Notes: a model not told the origin generated them from the sequence alone. A DNA stretch of 64,000 bases from an alpha proteobacterium MED-G09 (GCA_905182015.1 CAJIZT010000006.1:186001-250000); one strand, 5' to 3'. Counted from the stretch's first letter, positions 54,350-64,000 are shown. Made by a program: numbers and translations.

Positions 54350-55044
54350 ATTTTAAAAAACAAATACCGAATCTTGAATTGTTAGAAGAAATTCTAGGTT
54401 ACTCATTCGATAACAAAGTGTTATTGAATCAATCTTTGACACACCCTAGTTCGAAAGGCAGTAAGGATTTTAACATGGAGAGGTTGGAGTTTTTAGGTGA
54501 CAGAGTCTTAGGGTTGATAATTTCTGAGAAACTGTATTTAGAATTTGATGACTTTAAGGAGGGCCAGTTATCGAAACATTACAATCATTTGGTACAAAGA
54601 AGCTCATGTGTAGATGTTGCAAAAAAAATAAATTTAGAAAATTTTATTATAATTGGTAAATCTGAATTTTCTAAGAAGGGGCCAAGAGATTCTATTTTAT
54701 CTAATGTTTTAGAGGCTGTAATTGGAGCAATTTTTATTGATTCTGATTACAATAATGCTAAAAGTGCTGTATTGAGATTATGGTCTGATTTTCTAAGTCA
54801 TGAGAATCTTTCAAAAAAAATATTAAATCCAAAAAGTGAGTTACAAGAAATTGTCCTTTCTTTAAAAAAAGGTTTGCCCGTGTATGAGCTGTTAACCACC
54901 TCCGGTAAAGACCATAATCCTGAATTTACTGTCCTGCTTAAGGTGGATGGCTATGACCTGGTAACGGCTAAGGGAAAGACCAAACAAGATGCCGAAAAGA
55001 ATAGTGCAACACAAATGTTAACAATTATTAAATATAATGAATAA
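54346..55044 (+). CDS. rnc: Ribonuclease III
   Basis: Cleaves double-stranded RNA, including rRNA precursors. The signature NMERLEFLGDRVLGLIIS, the second acidic cluster in NVLEAVIGAIFIDSDY and a C-terminal dsRNA-binding domain (NPKSELQEIV to AKGKTKQDAEKNSATQML) are all present in 232 residues. It sits between lepB (4 bp overlap) and era (8 bp overlap), the conserved lepB-rnc-era-recO order. Confidence 0.97.
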   Translation: MNFKKQIPNLELLEEILGYSFDNKVLLNQSLTHPSSKGSKDFNMERLEFLGDRVLGLIISEKLYLEFDDFKEGQLSKHYNHLVQRSSCVDVAKKINLENFIIIGKSEFSKKGPRDSILSNVLEAVIGAIFIDSDYNNAKSAVLRLWSDFLSHENLSKKILNPKSELQEIVLSLKKGLPVYELLTTSGKDHNPEFTVLLKVDGYDLVTAKGKTKQDAEKNSATQMLTIIKYNE

Positions 55045-55942
55045 AAAAAATATAATAATAGGTATTGTTGGTCCAACTAACTCAGGAAAATCAACCCTCC
55101 TTAATAATATTATTGGCGAAAAATTATCAATTGTTACCCATAAGGCTCAGACTACAAGGTCTGGATTAAGGGGATTGAGGATAATTGACAACATTCAAAT
55201 GGTATTTATTGATACGCCTGGCATATTTGATGCTCGAACTAAATTTGAAAAAGCTATGCTAGAAAACGCCTTTAGTGTCCTGGGTGATGTGGATTTAATA
55301 TATCTGCTAATTGATTGTAAAAAATCTTTATCTGATTTTGATCCTATTTTCTTAAAAGAAATTGAAAGGTATAAGGATAAAGTTTTTTTAATACTTAATA
55401 AAATTGATTTAATTCAAAGGTCATACTTGCTTGAAAAAGTAAAAAAATTTAATGATATGATAAGTTTTAAAGAAACTTTTTTAATTTCAGCAGAAAGCGG
55501 GGATGGCGTTGAGAATCTCTTAAAAATTACTTGTAATGAATCTTCAGATGGCCCTTGGCTTTATCCGGAGGATCAAATTGCAGATACCTCAATGTCTCGT
55601 ATGGCCTCGGAAATTACAAGAGAGAAGATTTTTCTTTTTGTTCACGAAGAGGTTCCTTATCTTTCAACCGTTGAGACAGAATCCTGGACACAAAACAGAA
55701 ATAAATCAATAACTGTTGAGCAAACTATTTTTGTTGGTCGAAAAAACCATGTTGGAATCATATTGGGGAAGGGCGGTAAAATGATAAAAACCATTGGGAT
55801 TGCATCGAGAATAGATTTAGAAAAAATTGTTGATACAAAAATTAATTTAAAGATAAATGTTAAATTTAAAAAAGACTGGGTTGAACAGGAAGAGCATTAC
55901 GAGAAAATAGGACTAAACTATTTAGATAAAAAAGAGACTTAG
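55037..55942 (+). CDS. era: GTPase Era
   Basis: Ribosome-assembly GTPase that binds 16S rRNA. G1 is GPTNSGKSTLLNNI (Asn in place of the usual Val), G3 is DTPGIF and G4 is NKIDLI; the C-terminal KH domain carries GRKNHVGIILGKGGKMIKTIG. The 301 residues are complete. It overlaps rnc by 8 bp and recO follows after 1 bp. Confidence 0.97.
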   Translation: MNKKNIIIGIVGPTNSGKSTLLNNIIGEKLSIVTHKAQTTRSGLRGLRIIDNIQMVFIDTPGIFDARTKFEKAMLENAFSVLGDVDLIYLLIDCKKSLSDFDPIFLKEIERYKDKVFLILNKIDLIQRSYLLEKVKKFNDMISFKETFLISAESGDGVENLLKITCNESSDGPWLYPEDQIADTSMSRMASEITREKIFLFVHEEVPYLSTVETESWTQNRNKSITVEQTIFVGRKNHVGIILGKGGKMIKTIGIASRIDLEKIVDTKINLKINVKFKKDWVEQEEHYEKIGLNYLDKKET

Positions 55943-55943
55943 A

Positions 55944-56678
55944 ATGGACCTAACTGACGAAGGTATAGTTATAAGCGTTAAAAAATTCTCTGACAGTACA
56001 AATATAATGAAAATATTAACTAAAAATGCCGGTATTTACTCTGGTCTTTTTAGAATAAAGAAAAATCAAGGGACTAGTGGTGTGAATATTCCTGGTAATA
56101 CTTTGTCTGTAAATTGGAGAGCAAGACTTTCTGAACACTTAGGGTTTTTTAATACAGAGTTAATTAAATCTCGAAGCTCTAATTACCTTAATAGTCCTGT
56201 AAGCCTTGAGGTTTTAAATTCAATTTGTTCTTTAGTGGATATATTTCCAGAGAGAGAGGAGTGCAACGATCTGTTTACCTTACTCGAAGAGCTTCTAGAT
56301 TGCCTGGAAGATGCAGTAATATGGCCATTACTCTATATAAAATTTGAATTATTATTTATAGAAAAAATGGGATATGGACTTGATTTATCATCTTGTGCTG
56401 TAAATGGCTCGACTAATGATTTGTCTTGGGTTTCTCCAAAATCAGGAAGAGTTGTCAGCTCTTCTGCTGCTAAGGGCTGGGAGGATAGGTTATTAAAATT
56501 TCCAGAATTTTTAAATCAAAAAAAAATCACCACATTTTCAAAATGTGACCTTTTAGATGGCCTCAATCTTACTGAATACTTTTTAATTAAAAGAGTGTAT
56601 TCACAACATGGAAAGAATCTTTCATCATCGCGATCAAGGCTAGTAGATTACTTAAAGAGTGAATCTTTTGTTATATAA
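55944..56678 (+). CDS. recO: DNA repair protein RecO
   Basis: Loads RecA with RecR/RecF at gaps. The N-terminal OB fold starts DEGIVISVKKFSDSTNIMKI and runs into GVNIPGNTLSVNWRARL; the C-terminal helical part has LLYIKFELLFIEKMGYGLDL and CAVNGSTNDLSWVSPKSGRVV, typical of alphaproteobacterial RecO. The zinc-binding cysteines are reduced (one Cys visible at SSCAV). The 244 residues are normal and the context era-recO-parC is standard. Confidence 0.94.
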   Translation: MDLTDEGIVISVKKFSDSTNIMKILTKNAGIYSGLFRIKKNQGTSGVNIPGNTLSVNWRARLSEHLGFFNTELIKSRSSNYLNSPVSLEVLNSICSLVDIFPEREECNDLFTLLEELLDCLEDAVIWPLLYIKFELLFIEKMGYGLDLSSCAVNGSTNDLSWVSPKSGRVVSSSAAKGWEDRLLKFPEFLNQKKITTFSKCDLLDGLNLTEYFLIKRVYSQHGKNLSSSRSRLVDYLKSESFVI

Positions 56679-56694
56679 ATTTAATGGGCAGTAA

Positions 56695-58899
56695 ATGAAA
56701 CTTATTGATCAATATCAGGATATTGAGCTTATTGATGCTTTGGAAGAGCGTTATTTAGCATATGCCTTGACAACTATTATGGATAGAGCTCTTCCAGATT
56801 CAAGGGATGGACTTAAGCCTGTGCATAGGCGACTACTCTACGCAATGCATCAACTTAATCTTAAGCCGACATCGTCATTTAAAAAATCTGCAAGAGTCGT
56901 TGGCGATGTTATGGGTCGTTTTCATCCACATGGAGACCAGGCAATTTATGATACCCTTGTCCGCCTTGCTCAAAGTTTTTCAGTTAGATGGCCATTGATT
57001 GATGGGCAAGGTAATTTTGGTAATATTGATGGTGATAATGCTGCAGCTATGCGTTATACGGAGGCTAGGCTTACTGCCGTTTCAGAGCTTCTGTTGGATG
57101 GAATAGAGGAGAATGCTGTTGAGTACAGATCAACTTATGATGAGGTTGATAAAGAGCCCATCGTCCTACCTGCAAATTTTCCTAATTTATTAGCAAATGG
57201 CTCATCAGGAATTGCGGTTGGAATGGCAACATCAATTCCGCCACATAACGTTGAGGAATTATGTAATGCATCCCTGTATTTAATTAAACACAGAAATGCA
57301 AGTTATGAGAAGTTATTTGAATTTATCCCAGGACCAGATTTTCCTACAGGTGGCCAAGTACTCGATATTAAGGAGAATATCATTCAAACCTATAAAACAG
57401 GTCGGGGTGGCTTCAGGATAAGGTCAAAATGGAATATTGAGAACGAGAAAAGGGGTTTATGGAAGATTGTAGTAACTGAAATTCCCTATCAAGTAAGCAA
57501 GGGAAAATTAATAGAGAAAATTGCACAACTAGTGATAGATAAAAAGCTACCAATGCTTGATGATGTTAGGGACGAGTCTGCCGAGGATATTAGACTTATT
57601 CTAATTCCCAAAAATAAAGAAATTAATGCTGACAGTTTAATGGATAGTTTATTTCTTTTATCTGACCTGGAAACTAAATTTTCAGTTAATTTAAATGCCC
57701 TAAGTAACAATATACCAATTGTTCATGGGTTAAGAGACCTTTTGCTTTCCTGGCTTGATCATCGCAAGGAGGTTTTGGTTAATATATCTAATTTTCGATT
57801 AGATAAAATTGATGAAAGGTTAGAAGCCCTCAAAGGATTTCTGATTGCTTACCTTAATATGGATGAGGTAATTTCTATTATTCGCGAAGAAGATAATCCC
57901 AAGAAAGAGCTTATTGCAAGATTTGAATTATCTGAATTTCAGGCAGAATCTATTTTAAATATGCGCCTAAGATCCTTAAGAAAGCTTGAGGAAATAAAAA
58001 TTAAAAATGAGTTTAACGACCTTAATAATAAAAAAAATAATCTAGAATTTCTTTTAAACTCAAACGATGAGCAATGGGGTTATATCGCTGAAGAAATAAA
58101 GATTTTAAAAAAGAAATATGCAAAAAACTCACTTCTTGGAGAAAGAAGAACAAATATTGAGTTAATTGAGAAAGAGATTACTTACAAAAATAATTATGAG
58201 GCACCAAGTGAGCCAATATCAATAATTTTATCAAAGGAGGGCTGGATTAGATCGTTAAAAGGTAGTGTTGAAGACTTGGGTGATTTGAAGTTTAAGGATG
58301 AAGATTCACTATTTATAAGTCTTGATGCCATCAGTAATGATAAGATAATTATTTTTTGTTCAAATGGAAAAGCATATACTATTAATGCTTCTGATTTACC
58401 TTCCGGGAGAGGTCACGGGAATCCGCTAAATATTATCTTTGATATTGATGATGGGTGTAATGCAATAAGTATTTTTTCATATAAAAAAGGTGAAAGAGTT
58501 ATTTTATCCTCATCTTCTGGTAATGGCTTTGTTGCCTGCCATGAAGATATGCTATCAAATCGTAAATCTGGCAAGACTGTTTTGAATACTAAAATAAATG
58601 AAAAATCTGTGGTTTGTAAAAAAGTTAATGGATCTCATCTTGCTATTGTTGGTGAAAATAAAAAAATGTTAATATTTTTAATTGAAGATCTTCCGGTTAT
58701 GTCGAGAGGCAAGGGCGTTAGGTTACAGAAATATAAAGAATCTGGCGTTTTGTTTGTTGAAACCTTTGACTTGGAAAATGGACTTATTATTGAAGATAGT
58801 GGAGGAAGAAAAAGGGTCTTTTCAGATGTTACTGAATGGATTGGGAAAAGAGCTCAATCTGGCCGTCTTGTTCCAAAAGGTTTCCCCAGGTTAGATTAA
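56695..58899 (+). CDS. parC: DNA topoisomerase IV subunit A
   Basis: Decatenates sister chromosomes with ParE. The breakage-reunion domain has [37 protein letters not shown] and the active-site Tyr in [13 protein letters not shown] near residue 121; the C-terminal half forms degenerate beta-pinwheel blades ([11 protein letters not shown]). The quinolone-region residues Ser/Asp occupy the usual places as far as can be judged. At 734 residues it is ParC rather than GyrA (about 900). It shares the TTAA with the stop of convergent dctM. Confidence 0.95.
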   Translation: MKLIDQYQDIELIDALEERYLAYALTTIMDRALPDSRDGLKPVHRRLLYAMHQLNLKPTSSFKKSARVVGDVMGRFHPHGDQAIYDTLVRLAQSFSVRWPLIDGQGNFGNIDGDNAAAMRYTEARLTAVSELLLDGIEENAVEYRSTYDEVDKEPIVLPANFPNLLANGSSGIAVGMATSIPPHNVEELCNASLYLIKHRNASYEKLFEFIPGPDFPTGGQVLDIKENIIQTYKTGRGGFRIRSKWNIENEKRGLWKIVVTEIPYQVSKGKLIEKIAQLVIDKKLPMLDDVRDESAEDIRLILIPKNKEINADSLMDSLFLLSDLETKFSVNLNALSNNIPIVHGLRDLLLSWLDHRKEVLVNISNFRLDKIDERLEALKGFLIAYLNMDEVISIIREEDNPKKELIARFELSEFQAESILNMRLRSLRKLEEIKIKNEFNDLNNKKNNLEFLLNSNDEQWGYIAEEIKILKKKYAKNSLLGERRTNIELIEKEITYKNNYEAPSEPISIILSKEGWIRSLKGSVEDLGDLKFKDEDSLFISLDAISNDKIIIFCSNGKAYTINASDLPSGRGHGNPLNIIFDIDDGCNAISIFSYKKGERVILSSSSGNGFVACHEDMLSNRKSGKTVLNTKINEKSVVCKKVNGSHLAIVGENKKMLIFLIEDLPVMSRGKGVRLQKYKESGVLFVETFDLENGLIIEDSGGRKRVFSDVTEWIGKRAQSGRLVPKGFPRLD

Positions 58900-60449
58900 A
58901 GAATCTTACTTGGCAACCATGTCGCTATTATCGGAAATATTGAAAGGAGGATTAGCATTAATAATTGAATGAATATAAATGGAATAACTCCCTTATATAT
59001 ATCAATTGTTTTAATTGAATCTGGAGCTACACCTCTTAAATAAAACAAGGCAAATCCAAACGGAGGAGTTAAAAAACTTGTTTGTAAATTAATAGCCATC
59101 ATTACGCCGAGCCAAACTGGATCAATCCCCATTTTGAAAAGAATTGGTGCCACTATTGGCACAACAACAAAAGTAATTTCTATAAAATCAAGAAAGAATC
59201 CAAGTATAAACATTGTAATCATTACAGCCACAAGAGCTCCAATTACTCCCCCGGGTATTGATAGGAGTAGCCCTTCAATAGTCTCATCACCACCTAACCC
59301 TCTAAAAACTAAACTAAAAAAGGTTGCACCAATAAGTATAATAAAAACCATTGATGTAATTTTTGTAGTGGAATAAGCAGTTTCAGATAAGACATTATTA
59401 TTGTACAAATCTTTCAGGCATTTAATAATTGAAAAAGAAAATAGCAATACAAGTATTAATGAAAAAGCAATTACCGAAGAGTTTAGGGGGCTTATACCTT
59501 CTCTATTCATTCTTAGGTCAAAAAATACTGACGAAATGATTAAAATTATAAATATTACAGTTGAGACTATCGGCCAGGTTTTATTGCCAGAGGTTTTATA
59601 GGTTGCTAGTAAGATGGAACCTATTGCTCCAACTGAAGCAGCCTCTGTGGGTGTTGCAAAGCCAGTTAAAATAGAACCGAGAACTGATATTATAAGAAAT
59701 AAAGGTGGAAAAAGAACGAACAGAATATTTTTTGCTTCACCTCCTTTGTAGTCCTCTTTTGATACAGGGGGGATGGATGATGGATCAGTATAAGACTTTA
59801 CTATCTGATAGATGATATATGAGAAAACAAGAAGAAGGCCTGGTATTAAGGCTCCTGCAAATAACTCTCCAACTGATAAGGTTTCTGGTGAAAAAACACC
59901 CATATCTAATTGTGATTTTTGATATGCATTTGATAGTACATCACCAAGTAGGACTAAAACAATTGATGGAGGAATTATTTGTCCCAATGTTCCAGCGGCA
60001 GCAACAGTTCCAGTCGCTATTTTAGGATCATATCCTTTTTTTAGCATTGTTGGCAAAGAGAGCAGGCCCATTGTTACTACTGTTGCTCCTACAATACCAG
60101 TTGATGCAGCAAGTAAAGCTCCTACAATAGAAACCGATATACCAAGCCCACCTCGAACCTTACGAAACACTCGATCCATGTTCTCTAGAAGCTCTTCGGC
60201 AACTTTTGATTTTTCCAACATTGTTCCCATGAAGATAAATAATGGTACGGCCATAAGTATCTCGTTTGTCATGGTACCAAAAATTCTTTGAGGGATTGCT
60301 CTCATAAACTGTATAGGGAAAACATCAAAATAATCACCAATATAAGCAAATATGATTGCTGAACCCGCCAGTGAAAAGGCAACGGGATAGCCTAGTATCA
60401 GTACAAAACAGGCAAACGCAAACATCAAAAGATCTAAATGTTCAATCAA
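58896..60449 (-). CDS. dctM: TRAP transporter large permease (DctM)
   Basis: Ion-coupled membrane subunit of a tripartite carboxylate uptake system. [43 protein letters not shown] and [19 protein letters not shown] are typical DctM stretches, with [26 protein letters not shown] near the end. At 517 residues it exceeds the usual 425-440; the extra part, about residues 285-375, adds hydrophobic helices in the middle, as in the large TRAP subgroup that pairs with TakP-like binding proteins. It overlaps dctQ by 8 bp. Confidence 0.94.
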   Translation of the reverse strand: MIEHLDLLMFAFACFVLILGYPVAFSLAGSAIIFAYIGDYFDVFPIQFMRAIPQRIFGTMTNEILMAVPLFIFMGTMLEKSKVAEELLENMDRVFRKVRGGLGISVSIVGALLAASTGIVGATVVTMGLLSLPTMLKKGYDPKIATGTVAAAGTLGQIIPPSIVLVLLGDVLSNAYQKSQLDMGVFSPETLSVGELFAGALIPGLLLVFSYIIYQIVKSYTDPSSIPPVSKEDYKGGEAKNILFVLFPPLFLIISVLGSILTGFATPTEAASVGAIGSILLATYKTSGNKTWPIVSTVIFIILIISSVFFDLRMNREGISPLNSSVIAFSLILVLLFSFSIIKCLKDLYNNNVLSETAYSTTKITSMVFIILIGATFFSLVFRGLGGDETIEGLLLSIPGGVIGALVAVMITMFILGFFLDFIEITFVVVPIVAPILFKMGIDPVWLGVMMAINLQTSFLTPPFGFALFYLRGVAPDSIKTIDIYKGVIPFIFIQLLMLILLSIFPIIATWLPSKIL

Positions 60450-60957
60450 CTTTTTTCTCGGATAAAATTATAAAGTTTTTATAAATTAATGAAAAAGACT
60501 GTATTAAGAGTAGTATCGGAAACACTACCAGCACAGTCTTAAGAATATAAACAGCATTTAAACCACTTGTTTCTGGAGACCCTTCAAGAATTTTCCAAGA
60601 TCTTCTTACGTAAGGTAGGCTTGTTGAGAAAGTCACTAAACAAAAGGGGATTAAGAAAAAAATTGAACCAAAAATATTGATTATTGATTTATATTTTTTA
60701 GATGCCCCGCGGTATATTAAATCAACCCTTACATGCTCATCTTTTAACAGAGTATAGCCAGCTGCAAGAGTAAATAACGACCCATGAAGGTAAATTAGAA
60801 GTTCCTGAAGTTTTAAAAAACCAATACCATAGATATATCTAGCCATAACTATAGTTAATTGTACCAGCACCATAAGGATAATAAACCATGAAACATTCTT
60901 TCCTATGAATTCATTGGTATTCTCAAAAAAATTAGAAATTTTTGATAAAAATATCAT
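60442..60957 (-). CDS. dctQ: TRAP transporter small permease (DctQ)
   Basis: Four-helix accessory subunit of 171 residues that pairs with DctM. FIILMVLVQLTIVMARYIYG, then LQELLIYLHGSLFTLAAGYTLLKDEHVRVDLIY match the DctQ pattern (the EHVRVD stretch is the best marker). It lies directly after dctP and overlaps dctM by 8 bp. DctQ proteins are poorly conserved, so context carries part of the call. Confidence 0.92.
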   Translation of the reverse strand: MIFLSKISNFFENTNEFIGKNVSWFIILMVLVQLTIVMARYIYGIGFLKLQELLIYLHGSLFTLAAGYTLLKDEHVRVDLIYRGASKKYKSIINIFGSIFFLIPFCLVTFSTSLPYVRRSWKILEGSPETSGLNAVYILKTVLVVFPILLLIQSFSLIYKNFIILSEKKVD

Positions 60958-62049
60958 TTATCCTCTAGCTTTCATGTAGGCTTGTTCAGATTTACTAGAC
61001 CATTTATTAAGTCTTTTGAGGGATTCTTTGAATGATAGGTATATCTTTTTTGAAATTTCCGTACGGGTTGAAACATCCTCAATTACATCTTCTGAAATTG
61101 TTTTTAATGTACTCATAATCTCTGGTGAGAATGTTCTCATTTGAACATTATGCTTGTTTATTAAGGTATCTAAAGCAATAGCATTGTGATGGTTAAACTC
61201 TGCAAGAGTATATGTATTTTCGTAAGCTAAGACTTGTCTAACTATTGATTTTTCAGATCTTGAAAAGGAATTCCATGTATCTAGATTTATTCCAGTTGCC
61301 AATCCTGCTCCTGGTTCATGAAATCCAGGCCAATAATAATATTTTGCTGCTTGATAAAATGCTAAAGACAAGTCGTTCCAAGGCCCAACCCATTCTGTGG
61401 CATCAATTGCACCCGATTTTAAGCTTGAGAATATCTCACCGCCCGGTATTGCTACCGCTGCAGCCCCTACCTTTCTTAAAACCTCGCCACCAAGACCTGG
61501 CATTCTTATTTTTAGACCATTAAGATCATCGATTGAATTTATTTCCTTATTAAACCATCCTCCCATTTGAACACCAGTATTTGCAGACTGAAAAGATATA
61601 ACGTTAAAATCACTCGCTAACTCATTCCATAGCTCTTGACCGCCACCATGATCAATCCAAGCATTTAATTCATTAGCCGTCATTCCGAAGGGAACTGCGG
61701 TAAAAAAATTAAAACCAATATTTTTACCTTGCCAGTAATACTCTGCTCCATTGTACATATCAGCAAGACCACTTGAGGCAGCGTCAAAGGCTCCAAAGGC
61801 AGGCACTAATTCACCAGCAGAATAGACTTTAATATCTAGACGACCTTCTGTAGCCTCTCTAACTCTCATCGCTATTCTTTCAGGAGATGTTCCTAGGCCA
61901 GGTAGATTTTTCGGCCAAGTCGTAACCATATTTAATCTTCTAATATTTTTTGAAATTGCTGGCGTTGATAGAGAGGTTGCTAATAAAAGTGAGGACCCAC
62001 TACCTAACAGAAAGTCTCTTCTACCAAATTTTTTAGTTTTATTTTTCAT
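60958..62049 (-). CDS. dctP: TRAP transporter substrate-binding protein (DctP family), Tat-exported
   Basis: Periplasmic binding protein of 363 residues. A twin-arginine signal (KKFGRRDFLLGSGSSLLLA) precedes NMVTTWPKNLPGLGTSPERIA, the start of TakP-like DctP proteins that bind 2-oxo acids or similar small carboxylates. The ligand-contacting Arg is in GLKIRMPGLGGEV; WVGPWNDLSLAFY and YYYWPGFHEPGA are subfamily traits. It heads the dctPQM set, 16 bp after bpt. The ligand cannot be named from sequence. Confidence 0.93.
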   Translation of the reverse strand: MKNKTKKFGRRDFLLGSGSSLLLATSLSTPAISKNIRRLNMVTTWPKNLPGLGTSPERIAMRVREATEGRLDIKVYSAGELVPAFGAFDAASSGLADMYNGAEYYWQGKNIGFNFFTAVPFGMTANELNAWIDHGGGQELWNELASDFNVISFQSANTGVQMGGWFNKEINSIDDLNGLKIRMPGLGGEVLRKVGAAAVAIPGGEIFSSLKSGAIDATEWVGPWNDLSLAFYQAAKYYYWPGFHEPGAGLATGINLDTWNSFSRSEKSIVRQVLAYENTYTLAEFNHHNAIALDTLINKHNVQMRTFSPEIMSTLKTISEDVIEDVSTRTEISKKIYLSFKESLKRLNKWSSKSEQAYMKARG

Positions 62050-62065
62050 AATATCTTCCTGACTA

Positions 62066-62773
62066 TTAAATATTTTTCCATTGATTATTAATTAGCACTT
62101 CAGACGAATTGAATTTACTTTTATAATCCATCTTTTCTGATCCTTCCACCCAATACCCAAGATATACAAATTTTTTTCTTAATTCTTTAGCTAAATTAAA
62201 ATGATCTAAAATCAAAAATTTTCCAATAGAATTTTTTAAGTAATCATTACTGTAAAATGAATAAACCATAGAAATAGAATCATTTAAAAGATCTGATATC
62301 ACACAAGCCACCAATTTGTCCTGATGGTAATATTCATAAACTTTTGTATTAACCCCTGGAGCCTCGAGCATTTTTTTATAATCAGTATAATTCATTTTAT
62401 TCATATCACTTTCCTCATGCTTAAACTTTAGGTATTTCTTAAATAAGTTGAATTGTGCAAGAGATGCTTTATTTTTTTGTGTTCTTTGAAAAAGATTATA
62501 GTTTTTTTTAAGAATTCTTTTTTGACTTTTAGTTGAGGTGTGTGTTTTTGAATTTATCCTTATTGATTTACATGAGTCACATCCATCACAAATTTGATTG
62601 TAGAGGATATTATTACTTCTTCTAAATCCGAATTGTATCAGTGATTCATAATCATCTAGCTTTATGGGGCTGTCGATAACTGTAAAAATTTTTCTTTCTT
62701 CGTTATTCTCAATATAAGAGCATGCCTCAGTATTCGATAAATAAAAATTATAATCATTTATTAGCTTGTTCAT
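62066..62773 (-). CDS. bpt: Aspartate/glutamate leucyltransferase
   Basis: Adds leucine from Leu-tRNA to proteins with N-terminal Asp or Glu, making ClpS substrates. The cysteine cluster NQICDGCDSCKSIRIN, the middle RILKKNYNLFQRTQ and KKFVYLGYWVEGSEKMDYKSKF near the end are family marks. The ORF track starts at a TTG (62788); ATG 62773 lies 4 bp after the carrier stop and gives a normal start (235 residues). Ate (arginyltransferase) is a close relative, but bacterial members of this kind are Bpt. Confidence 0.93.
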   Translation of the reverse strand: MNKLINDYNFYLSNTEACSYIENNEERKIFTVIDSPIKLDDYESLIQFGFRRSNNILYNQICDGCDSCKSIRINSKTHTSTKSQKRILKKNYNLFQRTQKNKASLAQFNLFKKYLKFKHEESDMNKMNYTDYKKMLEAPGVNTKVYEYYHQDKLVACVISDLLNDSISMVYSFYSNDYLKNSIGKFLILDHFNLAKELRKKFVYLGYWVEGSEKMDYKSKFNSSEVLINNQWKNI

Positions 62774-62777
62774 CAAT

Positions 62778-64000
62778 CTAAATACCAAAATAATTAATCA
62801 TAAAACTATAGGATACCCAAATTATTAAAATCAGAGGTATTCCTGAAATTAGAAAGTCTTTAAATTTATAATTACCAGGACCCATGACCATTAGGTTTGT
62901 TTGATATCCAATTGGGGTTGCAAACGAACAATTAGCTGCAAATAATACACAATAAATAAATGGTTCAGGCTGCATATTTAGATCCAAGGACATGCTTATT
63001 GCAATCGGTGTAAATAATACTGCTGTAGCGTTATTGCTTATAAAGTTTGTTATTATTGCTACAGTTAGAAACAAAATTGATAGGATTGAGGTAATTCCTA
63101 GGCCTGATGTAGTTTTAATAATGGTGTCGGATATAAGCATTGCCCCTCCAGTTTCTTGCAATGCAATTGACAGCATGATGGTCGATGCAACAAGCAGGTA
63201 TATCCTAAGGTCTAGTGCAGATATAGCATCCCTTACGCTAATAACTTTAAAAATAAGCATTAAGGTTGCGCCCATTACGGCTGCGGCAGCTATATTAAAT
63301 AGTCCGGTTGAGGCTAAGAAAATCGTTAAAAGGAATATTAGCCTTGCCCTAACAGCCAGATGCTTTGATGGTAGATATATTGCAGACCACTCTATTGGAA
63401 ATATATCCTTAATGCCCCTAAGTGATCTAAGTGATTCTTCCGATCCCCTTAAAAGAAAATTATCACCAGCGTTAAGCTTTAAGTTCTGTAACGATTCTCG
63501 GTCAGCATTTCTGTTTCTCTGTATACCAATAACACTGCAATTTGAATCATTTTCGAAATTTGTTTGACTTAATGTCCTCCCAATTAAAAATGATCCAGGA
63601 GTTATTGATGCTTCAAGCATCATCTCAGTCTTTGACGACAGCTCTACTGTATTTAAAGTTTGAAAAATAGGATCATTTCTTTTTAAAGAATCCGTTAAGT
63701 TCCCTTTGGTAATTGTGATTGTCAATTGATCGTTATTCTTGATCGTTAGGTCATCAAAAGGAGGTATTAGTTTTACGTTATCTCTAGTAATTAATCTAAT
63801 AGTACAAGATTCTAACCCTGGAAGTAGCCCTGATATAAATGTTTTCCCTAGAAGTGGATTATCTTTAGCTATCTCTACCTGAACTAGGTATTGCTTTCCG
63901 TCATCGTTGATGTTGTCGGTCTCTTCATTTTCCCCACTATTAAAAAATTTTAATATTAAGGGCAGTATAAACGTGGCATAAAAAAAACCTATCAATGCTA
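62778..64000 (-). CDS. SLC13 family permease with RCK_C domains, N-terminus beyond window
   Basis: Inner-membrane carrier of the DASS/ArsB-NhaD-like superfamily, probably for an anion such as sulfate or a dicarboxylate. The visible part holds two TrkA_C (RCK_C) cytoplasmic domains (about 10-210), then hydrophobic helices including ITNFISNNATAVLFTPIAISM and NCSFATPIGYQTNLMVMGPG, the two hairpin-like SNNATA and TPIGYQTN motifs of SLC13. The frame is open to 64000; the ORF-track M at 63995 is a TTG-coded Leu. About 180-200 residues should lie outside. The stop is 4 bp before bpt. Confidence 0.9.
   Translation of the reverse strand, partial: ALIGFFYATFILPLILKFFNSGENEETDNINDDGKQYLVQVEIAKDNPLLGKTFISGLLPGLESCTIRLITRDNVKLIPPFDDLTIKNNDQLTITITKGNLTDSLKRNDPIFQTLNTVELSSKTEMMLEASITPGSFLIGRTLSQTNFENDSNCSVIGIQRNRNADRESLQNLKLNAGDNFLLRGSEESLRSLRGIKDIFPIEWSAIYLPSKHLAVRARLIFLLTIFLASTGLFNIAAAAVMGATLMLIFKVISVRDAISALDLRIYLLVASTIMLSIALQETGGAMLISDTIIKTTSGLGITSILSILFLTVAIITNFISNNATAVLFTPIAISMSLDLNMQPEPFIYCVLFAANCSFATPIGYQTNLMVMGPGNYKFKDFLISGIPLILIIWVSYSFMINYFGI

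Noticed and set aside
62992-63567. 191-residue plus-strand ORF inside the SLC13 carrier
   Set aside because: Antisense to a well-recognised membrane transporter; its hydrophobic, repetitive make-up comes from the opposite strand.
1-64000. CRISPR arrays, insertion sequences, prophage, toxin-antitoxin or other defence genes
   Set aside because: No regular repeat-spacer pattern, transposase, phage structural gene or recognisable defence gene was seen on either strand.

Overview
This window is a tightly packed, A+T-rich stretch (by eye about two thirds A+T) of a bacterial chromosome. It holds 67 protein genes that I can support, two tRNA genes and one decayed gene. No insertion sequence, prophage, CRISPR array or rRNA is visible. 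TGA, TAA and TAG all serve as stops, so the standard bacterial code applies. Gene order points to Alphaproteobacteria: tmk-holB-metG, ntrX(remnant)-trkA-hfq-mazG, mgtE-DUF1489, clpS-clpA, topA-nudix-rpmG-HAD-dinB, gatCAB, dapA-smpB, and rpoZ-relA-pyrE-(DUF2062)-pdxJ-acpS-lepB-rnc-era-recO-parC. Low G+C, very short spacers, domain loss in several genes and TRAP/ABC uptake systems suggest a streamlined free-living, probably marine, alphaproteobacterium. The marine part is inference; the species cannot be named from the sequence.

Layout. 1-5.6 kb: end of tmk, holB, metG, a 72-residue Fis-type DNA-binding protein that is the isolated C-terminus of NtrX, trkA, hfq and a one-domain mazG. 5.7-9.9 kb (minus): a GNAT-modA-modB-modC-oppA transcript for molybdate and oligopeptide binding. 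10-14.8 kb: crcB, an RluA-family pseudouridine synthase and both propionyl-CoA carboxylase subunits, with lipB convergent. 15.6-20.6 kb: tRNA-Leu, mgtE, DUF1489, a membrane J-domain protein, clpS and clpA. 20.6-28.6 kb (minus): plsY, topA, nudix, rpmG, HAD, dinB, ridA, a GNAT-like protein and HIT. 28.6-34.8 kb: pyrB, ruvX (minus), gatCAB, a glutathione transferase and tesB. 34.8-38.3 kb (minus): both methylmalonyl-CoA mutase subunits.

38.4-43.3 kb is a cytochrome c maturation cluster (ccmC-D-E-F/L-A-B) in which CcmF and the CxxC protein CcmL(CcmH) are one continuous protein. Then come msrB (minus), tRNA-Ser, and a convergent amidohydrolase/Rieske oxygenase pair. 46.6-58.9 kb is core: dapA, smpB, a family-5 uracil-DNA glycosylase, rpoZ, relA/spoT, pyrE, a decayed DUF2062 gene, pdxJ, acpS, lepB, rnc, era, recO, parC. 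The last 5 kb (minus) carry an SLC13-type carrier (cut by the window end), the leucyl-transferase Bpt/Ate and a three-part TRAP transporter.

Pathways that can be joined up: pccBA plus mutAB take propionyl-CoA to succinyl-CoA apart from the epimerase and the mutase chaperone, which are not here. The ccm genes supply most of System I haem ligation, but ccmG and ccmI are not in the cluster. ClpS/ClpA and Bpt together form an N-degron route: Bpt adds leucine and ClpS/ClpA read it. No obviously new multi-gene defence or biosynthetic system is present. The most unusual items are the stand-alone NtrX-derived Fis domain, a divergent Hfq lacking its rim arginines, the CcmF-CcmL fusion, a HAD gene whose catalytic motif lies upstream of every standard start codon, and the fact that all nine convergent gene pairs meet within -20 to +11 bp.
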